Shown one piece after another: positions 1 through 4,639 of a DNA stretch of 6,165 nt. The translations under genes were made by a program, and so were the position numbers. This DNA is from Deltaproteobacteria bacterium (GTDB taxonomy: Bacteria > Desulfobacterota > DAOWNY01), in the NCBI GenBank assembly GCA_030642325.1, contig DAOWNY010000111.1, positions 1 through 6,165 on the forward strand. Direction: 5' to 3'. Position 1 is the first letter of the stretch. Each line of letters starts with the position of its first letter. Under the pieces are notes generated by a model that did no database searches, was not told the origin of the DNA, and worked only from the letters and a program-made list of their open reading frames with translations.

Positions 1-548
1 AGGTAACCTGCACCCAATAAATAAAAACAGGCACCAATGGTTCCCATGATTATGTACCTGAAACTGGCCAGGGGAGCTCCGTCCTCTCCGACGGCAATCA
101 GGGCATAACCGGCCAGCGAAGCAATCTCTAAAAACACGTAAAGATTAAATACATCACCGGTTATCACTATCCCCAGAAAGCCTACTACCTGAAGAAGGAA
201 GACGGTATAGAAAAAGCTGATCTTATCGGGAAGCTCTCGTTCTACACTCCTTCGCGAATATATGGCCACCATAAGGCTTACAAAGGTAATAATAACCAAT
301 ACAAAAGCATTAAGATGGTCAATAACGTATTCTATTCCCCAGGGAGGGGTCCAGCTTCCCATGCGGTAATGGACGACTCCATGGGTGATAACGGTTTTCA
401 GGGTGAAGAGGGAGGCCAGAAAAGAGGAAAAGAGTGCTGTCACAACGAGAGGATAACACAGACGATCTTTCCACCATCCCAGAAGAAAGGTAAAAAAAGT
501 AAATAGTAACGGAATAGCAACAATTAAAACCGGCGCTTGGTCACTCAT
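1..548 (-). CDS. mrpD: Mrp antiporter subunit D (MrpD/MnhD/MbhH), 5' part, cut by window edge
   Basis: MrpD is one of the large antiporter-like subunits of Mrp complexes, homologous to NuoL/M/N of complex I, and carries a proton or cation path through the membrane. I translated 182 residues plus two bases from the ATG at 548-546; the rest lies beyond base 1. Hydrophobic segments fill residues 6-25, 34-52, 82-97, 112-130 and 133-153. The segment GDVFNLYVFLEIASLAGYAL (131-150) is the signature of the family, and its Glu141 aligns with the glutamate essential for transport in Bacillus MrpD. The FYLLGAGY segment at the window edge also fits. The start overlaps the mrpC stop by eight bases (ATGAGTGA), implying translational coupling; the Shine-Dalgarno is weak. 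The essential lysine of the next helices is outside the window. A related antiporter-like paralogue such as MrpA or NuoN is less likely, given the position after mrpC. Confidence 0.93.
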   Translation of the reverse strand, partial: MSDQAPVLIVAIPLLFTFFTFLLGWWKDRLCYPLVVTALFSSFLASLFTLKTVITHGVVHYRMGSWTPPWGIEYVIDHLNAFVLVIITFVSLMVAIYSRRSVERELPDKISFFYTVFLLQVVGFLGIVITGDVFNLYVFLEIASLAGYALIAVGEDGAPLASFRYIIMGTIGACFYLLGAGY

Positions 549-930
549 TTTTAAACCCTAATATTTCATCTTCTTCTAATGTATTGTATCTTCGGTAAAC
601 AGTTATTGCGACCGCCAGGGCGACTCCCAGGGTGCTTACCGCAACTACTATCGCGGTAAGCATGAGCACGTGAGGTAATGGATTAATATAAGAGGCGACG
701 TGGACTATATGCTCCTCATGCCCGTGTCCATGGGCATGTTCCAGGATGGGGATTGTTCCTCCTTTTTTGCAGGCAATTGATACATAAAAAAGGATGATCG
801 CTGACTGAAAAATACTCATTCCCACCACCTTCTTTATGAGATTTCTTTTGCCCATCATGCCGTATAAACCGATCATCATGAGAACAATATACATCCAATA
901 GTTGTATTTACCAGCTATAAGTTCCAGCAT
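541..930 (-). CDS. mrpC: Mrp antiporter subunit C (MrpC/MnhC/MbhG, NuoK-like) with a His-rich loop
   Basis: A small NuoK-like membrane subunit of the Mrp complex, 129 residues, close to the usual 110-130. Three transmembrane helices are visible at about residues 10-27, 35-53 and 86-111. The segment NPLPHVLMLTAIVV (83-96) matches the conserved (D)PLPQALVLTAIVI of MrpC, with Asn in place of the first Asp and His87 in place of Gln. Between helices 2 and 3 lies a loop with six histidines (65, 67, 69, 71, 74, 77) and two Glu, unlike the usual short loop. The C-terminal tail is acidic (EEDE, 119-122). ATG at 930-928 follows the upstream stop by seven bases, with only a weak purine-rich AGAAG before it. 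It overlaps mrpD by eight bases. Membership of the Mrp operon is certain from context; the metal-binding idea is inference. Confidence 0.93.
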   Translation of the reverse strand: MLELIAGKYNYWMYIVLMMIGLYGMMGKRNLIKKVVGMSIFQSAIILFYVSIACKKGGTIPILEHAHGHGHEEHIVHVASYINPLPHVLMLTAIVVAVSTLGVALAVAITVYRRYNTLEEDEILGFKNE

Positions 931-937
931 GTTCTTC

Positions 938-1222
938 TCACTTTCTTTTTTTCCGCCTTCTTTTTCTTAAAATCAAGGCGCATGATATCCCGGCAGTAAA
1001 AATGACGGTTGTTTCTCCGAGAGTATCGTAACCCCTGTAGTCCGCCAAAACCGAGGTGACTACATTGGGAGTTGCGGTATCGTGCATGGTATTTTCCAAA
1101 TAATAAGGAGAAACGTGAAGGCTGGCGGGAGAATTGGGATCGCCCCATTCCGGCATATCCTGAGTGCCGTAAATGAGAAACCCGCCGGTGATAACCGCAA
1201 CAATAAAACTGAGAAATTTCAA
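938..1222 (-). CDS. mbhE: MbhE-like subunit (equivalent of the MrpA C-terminal end), TTG start
   Basis: A 94-residue membrane protein matching MbhE of membrane-bound hydrogenases, which equals the last part of MrpA in standard Mrp systems. An N-terminal helix (3-19) is followed by a conserved extracytoplasmic stretch: MPEWGDPNSPASLHVSPYY (23-41), TPNVVTSVLADYRGYDT (51-67) and LGETTVIFTAG (68-78). A second helix (about 69-85) ends in a strongly basic tail, RKRRRKKRK (86-94), consistent with a positive-inside anchor. The start codon is TTG (1222-1220), supported by GGAGG eight bases upstream and by the TTGA overlap with the preceding stop; the first ATG, at residue 23, would remove helix 1. In standard bacterial Mrp this domain is fused in MrpA, so a separate gene points to the Mbh-like subgroup. 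It probably scaffolds contacts between the small subunits and the antiporter modules. Confidence 0.9.
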   Translation of the reverse strand: MKFLSFIVAVITGGFLIYGTQDMPEWGDPNSPASLHVSPYYLENTMHDTATPNVVTSVLADYRGYDTLGETTVIFTAGISCALILRKRRRKKRK

Positions 1223-1464
1223 TCTTTTGACCTCCTGGTAGTTTTACTTACGGCAGCAATCATCAGGACCGTTCCAATTCCTGCACTAACCGAAGCCTCA
1301 GTAAAGGCAACGTCCACTGCCCCCATTTCCGTCCAGAGGAGACACATAAAATAACTATAGGCTCCCAGAATAATTACCGCACTTAAAATGTCCTTAACCG
1401 CAAGGGCGGCAATGGCGCAAATAATTACAAACAGTATGAATATGAAATCAAGTTGCAGAATCAT
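1219..1464 (-). CDS. mbhD: DUF4040 / MbhD-like subunit (NuoJ-like, MrpA C-terminal module)
   Basis: An 81-residue protein with about three helices (7-23, 26-44, 58-72), equivalent to the DUF4040 region fused into MrpA in ordinary Mrp and to free-standing MbhD in Mbh hydrogenases. The hallmark is GAVDVAFTEASVSAG (48-62): Asp51 and Glu56 are the conserved acidic residues. Lys24-Asp25 at the end of helix 1 (AVKDILSAVIILGAYS) is also typical. By structural analogy with Mbh and Mrp complexes, this subunit helps form the proposed cation path between the antiporter modules. ATG at 1464 overlaps the mrpG stop (ATGA) and is preceded by a purine-rich AAGAGGGGGA at 1471-1480, a good ribosome-binding site. 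Its stop overlaps the TTG start of the next gene, so the three genes are likely translationally coupled. Length is normal for MbhD-type subunits. Confidence 0.9.
   Translation of the reverse strand: MILQLDFIFILFVIICAIAALAVKDILSAVIILGAYSYFMCLLWTEMGAVDVAFTEASVSAGIGTVLMIAAVSKTTRRSKD
1231..1235 (-). promoter_or_regulatory. Ribosome-binding site GGAGG for the TTG-started mbhE-like gene
   Basis: GGAGG on the minus strand, inside the end of the DUF4040 gene, lies eight bases before TTG 1222-1220. It is the main support for a TTG start here, together with the TTGA stop/start overlap. Confidence 0.75.
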
Positions 1465-1775
1465 TTATTTTCCCCCTCTTTCATCCATGGTTTAAGGCCG
1501 CATCTAAATGCCGCCCGAGAAATGGCATGGGTTGCGGTAGGCTGGGCCAGACACATGAATACGGCAATAAAGAGTATCTTTAAACTGGTCAAGTTAAATC
1601 CGTTATAAAGGCTTAAACCCAGAAAACATAAAAAAACTGCCAGGGTATCACCCTTGCCGGTGGCGTGCAGCCGGGAGTAAAAATCAGGAAAACGGAGGAG
1701 ACCGATTGTGGCGGTAGTAAAAAAGAATAACCCCGCCAGCATAAATATCACCGCAATAATTTTAATTAACATCAT
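1461..1775 (-). CDS. mrpG: Mrp antiporter subunit G (MrpG/MnhG/MbhC)
   Basis: A small Mrp subunit of 104 residues, the usual size, with three helices at about 4-22, 42-58 and 62-80. The family signature runs from residue 25 to 46: GLLRFPDFYSRLHATGKGD, followed by TLA. ATG at 1775 and a second ATG at 1772 (M-M-L-I) are both possible. GGAGGT at 1781-1786 lies five bases from the first and eight from the second, so the second has the more usual spacing. The gene begins one base after the mrpF stop and its own stop overlaps the DUF4040 gene as ATGA, making this the tightest part of the operon. MrpG is needed for assembly and activity of the full complex but has no separate catalytic role known to me. 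The C-terminal tail (LKPWMKEGENK) is hydrophilic. Confidence 0.95.
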   Translation of the reverse strand: MMLIKIIAVIFMLAGLFFFTTATIGLLRFPDFYSRLHATGKGDTLAVFLCFLGLSLYNGFNLTSLKILFIAVFMCLAQPTATHAISRAAFRCGLKPWMKEGENK

Positions 1776-1776
1776 C

Positions 1777-2043
1777 TCACACCTCCCCCTCTATCTCCAG
1801 GTACTTCGCTACCGCCAGGGTACCAATAAAATTTAATAATGCATATACCATGCTGATGTCCACAAACATTTCCACCCGATCGTAGATGAACCCCATGAGC
1901 AGTAAAATAACCAGAGTTTTGGTGCCGATGGCGGAGATACCTGCGATCCTGTTCAAAACTCCCGGCCCTACAGTTCCTCGATAAAGACAGAGTAAAACAA
2001 GAAAGCATAGTAGTATGCTTGTGCTTAAAAAGAATTCATGCAT
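1777..2043 (-). CDS. mrpF: Mrp antiporter subunit F (MrpF/MnhF/MbhB)
   Basis: An 88-residue three-helix membrane subunit (helices about 5-21, 35-53 and 62-80), normal for MrpF. The C-terminal half, with FVDISMVYALLNFIGTLAVA (60-79), is closely typical of the family. In the loop after helix 1, the conserved GPTxxDRxxAxD pattern of Bacillus-type MrpF reads GPGVLNRIAGIS (26-37), so both usual aspartates are replaced (Asn31, Ser37). The following IGTKT (39-43) resembles Mbh-like relatives, from memory. ATG at 2043 has AGGGA seven bases upstream (2051-2055). A 56-base gap separates it from mrpB, the largest gap within the antiporter genes; it contains an AT-rich TTTTTTAAAAAA palindrome but no convincing terminator. 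The stop lies one base before mrpG. Confidence 0.93.
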   Translation of the reverse strand: MHEFFLSTSILLCFLVLLCLYRGTVGPGVLNRIAGISAIGTKTLVILLLMGFIYDRVEMFVDISMVYALLNFIGTLAVAKYLEIEGEV

Positions 2044-2099
2044 GGTACGCTCCCTGATAAAAAATGAGGAAGGTCTTTTTTAAAAAACCCCGGTTCAAT

Positions 2100-2570
2100 T
2101 TATCGCAGAGATGATGTTGTTTCATCTTCAGGAGAATTGCCCCCAGTGGATGTATCGAAAAAAATTGAGAACATGACAGCCATTACCGTAATACCCACCC
2201 CGATTTCCACTCCTAAAATCCCCAAAGATCTTGCTTCGGGAGGGATTACCATTAAAAGTCCGCCCAATTTTCCGTAATCGAGAAAATTGCCTCCCATAAA
2301 AATACATAAAACTCCGATTCCGGTATAGATCAAAACCCCAACAGCACAGAATACGGCCGTTTTTGTCTCTGAAAATTTTTTTTTGGTTTCGGCCCAGCCG
2401 TGGGTAATGAGCAATAAAATCAAGCTTGCTGCCAGAATCACTCCCCCCTGAAATCCTCCGCCCGGGCTGTGATGTCCGTGCATGATCACATAAAGGGCAT
2501 AAACCTGGATAAACGGGGTAAGGACCCTGGCGATTGTCTTGATTATTACATCATCGGTAACCCTGATCAT
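2100..2570 (-). CDS. mrpB: Mrp antiporter subunit B (MrpB/MnhB/MbhF)
   Basis: A 156-residue Mrp subunit with four helices, at about residues 8-29, 42-57, 72-92 and 116-138. The near-universal MrpB signature is present as LYVIMHGHHSPGGGFQGG (26-43), and the last helix reads GVEIGVGITVMAVMFSIF (120-137), also conserved. I choose the ATG at 2570, not the in-frame ATG at 2639. GGAGG lies ten bases before 2570, MrpB proteins usually begin just ahead of helix 1, and the longer version would overlap mrpE by 50 bases and add a hydrophilic tail with no family match. The C-terminus (about 140-156) is a polar, acidic tail. A run of nine A residues encodes Lys63-Lys65 in the cytoplasmic loop. Its position between mrpE and mrpF differs both from canonical mrpABCDEFG and from the Mbh order. 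Confidence 0.94.
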   Translation of the reverse strand: MIRVTDDVIIKTIARVLTPFIQVYALYVIMHGHHSPGGGFQGGVILAASLILLLITHGWAETKKKFSETKTAVFCAVGVLIYTGIGVLCIFMGGNFLDYGKLGGLLMVIPPEARSLGILGVEIGVGITVMAVMFSIFFDTSTGGNSPEDETTSSLR

Positions 2571-2580
2571 TTTATTTTTT

Positions 2581-2585
2581 CCTCC
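2581..2585 (-). promoter_or_regulatory. Ribosome-binding site GGAGG that fixes the mrpB start
   Basis: GGAGG on the minus strand lies ten bases before ATG 2570-2568 and just after the mrpE stop at 2590-2592. It supports 2570 over the upstream in-frame ATG at 2639 as the mrpB start. Confidence 0.75.
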
Positions 2586-2589
2586 AAAA

Positions 2590-3303
2590 TTATCTGATTG
2601 CTCCGTATATTCGGGCCACATCCAGGGCGTCCTGGACATAAATATGATCTGCTTCCATAAATATGTGTGCTATCCGATCCTCCATTTCTCCGGTGTCCAG
2701 ATCATCTGCCACCTTCTTGTCCAAGGCATGGACATAAAATTCCCCGTCCTTGATATCCATGGTGATAGTCCCAGGGGTGAGGGTTATGGAGTTGGCTAAG
2801 GTCACCCAGGAGATATCCGTCTCCAACTTAGTCTTGAACTTCATTACATGCGGATCGACCGGCAGATTAGGCTTCAAAGCCAGGGCCGCCACATGAAAAT
2901 TTGACAATATTATCTGATAAATCAACCATGGGGCATAGGACAAAAACCTTCGCACCACCAACCCGTAGTCCCCTATCCTGATATTGGCAAAGAGCAGATC
3001 ATACGACAGGAGGGAGATGAATAAGCAGCAAATAATTCCCAGGGTAAGATGAAAGGTGTCAAAGCGCCCTGATAAAAGAACCCAGAAAACAAACATAAGA
3101 AAAAAGGTGCCGATGAAATTCTGTAATTTAGATCTGGTCTCCTGTGCCCCTCTGAAGATGGCCTGAATATTTTTTTTTTGGACACTCCTGGTTTCCGCTG
3201 TTAAACCAACGGCGGTATCCAACAGGCCTATCGCCTGCTGCCGGGCATTTTCTAACGTTCTAAAAGCATCATCAGTAGCCTGCACTAATAAAGTTACTTC
3301 CAT
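2590..3303 (-). CDS. mrpE: Mrp antiporter subunit E (MrpE/MnhE/MbhA) with a long N-terminal extension
   Basis: First gene of the antiporter operon, 237 residues where MrpE is usually about 160-170. From residue 63 on it is a normal MrpE: helices at about 63-78 (FWVLLSG, 73-79) and 84-104, then RRFLSYAPWLIYQIILSN (118-135), and the diagnostic WVTLANSITLTPGTITMDI (166-184) followed by DGEFYVHALD (186-195) in the cytoplasmic domain. Residues 1-62 are an added, mostly helical-looking hydrophilic segment rich in Ala, Gln, Glu and Arg that I do not recognise. ATG 3303-3301 has GAGGT nine bases upstream. The next in-frame ATG, codon 70, is inside helix 1, so the extension looks real; GTG at codon 7 and TTG at codon 28 are the only plausible intermediates. 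A ten-A run (3170-3179) encodes part of the extension. The gene ends 19 bases before mrpB. Confidence 0.92.
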   Translation of the reverse strand: MEVTLLVQATDDAFRTLENARQQAIGLLDTAVGLTAETRSVQKKNIQAIFRGAQETRSKLQNFIGTFFLMFVFWVLLSGRFDTFHLTLGIICCLFISLLSYDLLFANIRIGDYGLVVRRFLSYAPWLIYQIILSNFHVAALALKPNLPVDPHVMKFKTKLETDISWVTLANSITLTPGTITMDIKDGEFYVHALDKKVADDLDTGEMEDRIAHIFMEADHIYVQDALDVARIYGAIR

Positions 3304-3312
3304 ATTAATTTT

Positions 3313-3317
3313 ACCTC
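3313..3317 (-). promoter_or_regulatory. Ribosome-binding site GAGGT for extended mrpE
   Basis: GAGGT on the minus strand lies nine bases before ATG 3303-3301. It is the main sequence evidence that the unusual N-terminal extension of MrpE is translated. Confidence 0.65.
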
Positions 3318-3322
3318 ATAAC

Positions 3323-3362
3323 AAAAATACCGTATTCATGAAAATCCGGGGCATGAATGCGG
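3323..3362 (-). terminator. Hairpin between usp and mrpE, possible terminator or attenuator
   Basis: Reading the minus strand, arm CCGCATTCATG (3362-3352) pairs with CATGAATACGG (3340-3330) around an 11-base loop. This gives ten pairs in an 11-position stem, with one C/A mismatch. It is followed at once by TATTTTT (3329-3323). It begins nine bases after the usp stop codon and ends before the mrpE ribosome-binding site. The short U tract makes it a weak or partial terminator. It could let usp be expressed at a different level from the antiporter genes, or protect a transcript end. Confidence 0.55.
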
Positions 3363-3371
3363 TTTAAAAAA

Positions 3372-4127
3372 TCAAATTACAACCAGGGTGGGAACAGATG
3401 TTTTTTCTAAAACAGAGTAAGGTACATTTTTTAAAAAAAACCCGTCAAAAATACTTTTATATCTAGCCCCTATGATTATCGCGCTGGCCTTATAGTCCTT
3501 AGCTGCTGTTATTATTTCTTCGGAAGTTTTACCGGCATAAATATGAAATTCTGCATCTATCCCCTCATTCAAACACAACTTACGAGTTTTGATAAGCCTT
3601 TCTTTGAGGTTTCTTATGTCCCCGGCAGTAAGTTTATGATTTATTACATTGACAATCTCAATCTCCTTTATGGCCTCCTTGAAGTTAAACATATATCTAA
3701 GGGCGTTTTCCGATTCAGGAGACCAATCAGTTGGAAAAATTACATGTTCAAATATTCCGGTGGTTTTCTTCTCCGTATCTCCATCGTTTTGATCAACAAT
3801 TAAAGCCGGCACCGAGGAACCCCTTATTATTTTTTTGGCAATGGAAGCACGCAACGATGTTCCGGTATTTTTATCAAGATGGATTACTATAAATGACACA
3901 TCTTCCCGGTCGGCCAAATTCAAAATTCCCGAAGCCGATAAACTCTTTTTTATGAAGATTCTGCATTTTATTCCCCGGTTCGTCAGGTTTTTACTTAATT
4001 CCTTCAGGGAATTTATGGATAAAATTATTACCTCTTCAATGCTTAAATCGCAGTTGGACAATAATTCACTCAGGATATCAACAGTTGGAGTTTCGAGATT
4101 TTCAACATAAAGTAATTTATTGGACAT
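3372..4127 (-). CDS. Tandem universal stress protein (two UspA domains, degenerate nucleotide-binding motifs)
   Basis: A 251-residue cytoplasmic protein with two Usp-type alpha/beta domains (about 1-112 and 125-251). The second starts HVIFPTDWSPESENALRYMF (128-147), a typical Usp first strand and helix with the conserved Asp134, and ends in a Usp core strand, ASAIIIGA (214-221), and SVPTLVVI (244-251). The first domain is divergent but ends similarly in GSSVPALIVD (103-112). The ATP-binding pattern Gx2Gx9G(S/T) is broken in domain 2: Gly220 is kept, but Tyr223 and Lys233-Asn234 replace the other positions. It may therefore not bind ATP, as in the UspA subclass. ATG 4127 is preferred for its AAGGGA ribosome-binding site; the upstream in-frame TTG at 4199 lacks support. 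Usp genes often sit beside transporters, including cation antiporters, as regulators. A 68-base gap with a hairpin separates it from mrpE. Confidence 0.88.
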   Translation of the reverse strand: MSNKLLYVENLETPTVDILSELLSNCDLSIEEVIILSINSLKELSKNLTNRGIKCRIFIKKSLSASGILNLADREDVSFIVIHLDKNTGTSLRASIAKKIIRGSSVPALIVDQNDGDTEKKTTGIFEHVIFPTDWSPESENALRYMFNFKEAIKEIEIVNVINHKLTAGDIRNLKERLIKTRKLCLNEGIDAEFHIYAGKTSEEIITAAKDYKASAIIIGARYKSIFDGFFLKNVPYSVLEKTSVPTLVVI

Positions 4128-4133
4128 TCCATA

Positions 4134-4139
4134 TCCCTT
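4134..4139 (-). promoter_or_regulatory. Ribosome-binding site AAGGGA for usp
   Basis: AAGGGA on the minus strand lies six bases before ATG 4127-4125. It selects this start over the in-frame TTG at 4199-4197, which would add 24 residues with no Usp similarity. Confidence 0.6.
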
Positions 4140-4436
4140 AGAATTTATTATTTTATAATTACGAATCGCCTTGATTGTGGTCAGGGTTAATATCACCAAG
4201 CAGCAAGAAATCCGCCACCATAAATTCTTTATTTTTTCCGGTTAAAGCCTATAATTCCAATTTGGATTTCAACTAAGTTTCTGCGTTTATTGAGTGTCGG
4301 TAGAGTAACCAGATGAAGTGTTTGAGGTTGAACTCGAAATTGAACTTTCAAGTGATTTTGAAAGCAGAAAAGAATGAGAGTAAAAATTGGGGTAATAAAA
4401 AATTTATATTCCTCCCTTTTGATGAAATAATAAAAA

Positions 4437-4538
4437 GTTGAACTCGGCTAGGATAGCGTGTCATAGTCAAATCATTGTTGCGCCACCAGATTTCATTAGT
4501 ATTCTTGTGACAAGACTGCAAACCTAACCGAGTCCAAC
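4437..4538 (-). repeat. 102-base segment bounded by 16-base inverted repeats (structured RNA or small mobile-element remnant)
   Basis: Plus-strand arms GTTGAACTCGGCTAGG (4437-4452) and CCTAACCGAGTCCAAC (4523-4538) match as an inverted repeat at 14 of 16 positions. In minus-strand RNA both odd positions become G-U pairs, giving an unbroken 16-base-pair stem closing a 70-base interior. The interior holds a small TCTTG/CAAGA hairpin with a three-base loop (4503-4515). A third copy of the first ten bases, GTTGAACTCG, lies at 4327-4336 in the same orientation as the left arm. I see no target-site duplication flanking the repeat and no transposase. It lies in what should be the leader of usp or the trailer of the oxidoreductase gene. 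Confidence 0.6.
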
Positions 4539-4639
4539 CAATATATTAATCATTGTGCCTTCAACTGTTTCCAAAGCTTTTTTAAAAATATGAATATATA
4601 AAAAAACTCCCTCAAAGTCAAGACTTTTTCGCATTTAAT

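Larger units (their letters stand above)
4128..4639. other. AT-rich non-coding region between the oxidoreductase and usp genes
   Basis: About 510 bases with no credible gene on either strand. It should contain the 3' end of the oxidoreductase transcript and the promoter and leader of usp. On the minus strand, GAGGGAG followed by seven T (about 4602-4615) lies shortly after the oxidoreductase stop, with AAAGTC/GACTTT just before it. This is only a weak terminator candidate because the stem is not adjacent to the T run. A small hairpin, CTTTCAA/TTGAAAG with a six-base loop, lies at 4345-4364. TATAAT words at 4154-4159 and 4250-4255 read on the plus strand, with no matching -35 box and no gene to serve; on the minus strand I found no convincing sigma-70 promoter. 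The most notable structure, the inverted repeat at 4437-4538, is listed separately. Confidence 0.7.

Noticed and set aside
315..506. Plus-strand open frame of 63 codons
   Set aside because: It lies antisense to mrpD, which shows strong family motifs; the peptide has no recognisable domain and is a shadow.
2570..2639. Longer mrpB starting at ATG 2639
   Set aside because: Would overlap mrpE by 50 bases and add residues with no MrpB similarity; the GGAGG site points to 2570.
2973..3185. Alternative frame beginning GTG-S-K-K-K after the poly-A run in mrpE, as a sign of a frameshift
   Set aside because: The annotated frame continues cleanly into the MrpE core on both sides of the run; the alternative peptide has no family similarity.
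3543..4110. Two plus-strand open frames opposite usp
   Set aside because: Shadows of the Usp gene on the other strand; no ribosome-binding site or family match.
4128..4199. Longer usp from TTG 4199
   Set aside because: TTG without a clear ribosome-binding site, and the added residues do not resemble a Usp N-terminus.
4128..4639. CRISPR array, tRNA or known riboswitch in the intergenic region
   Set aside because: No regular repeat-spacer spacing, no cloverleaf with T-loop sequence and no motif of a riboswitch class that I recognise; only the irregular three-copy word described above.
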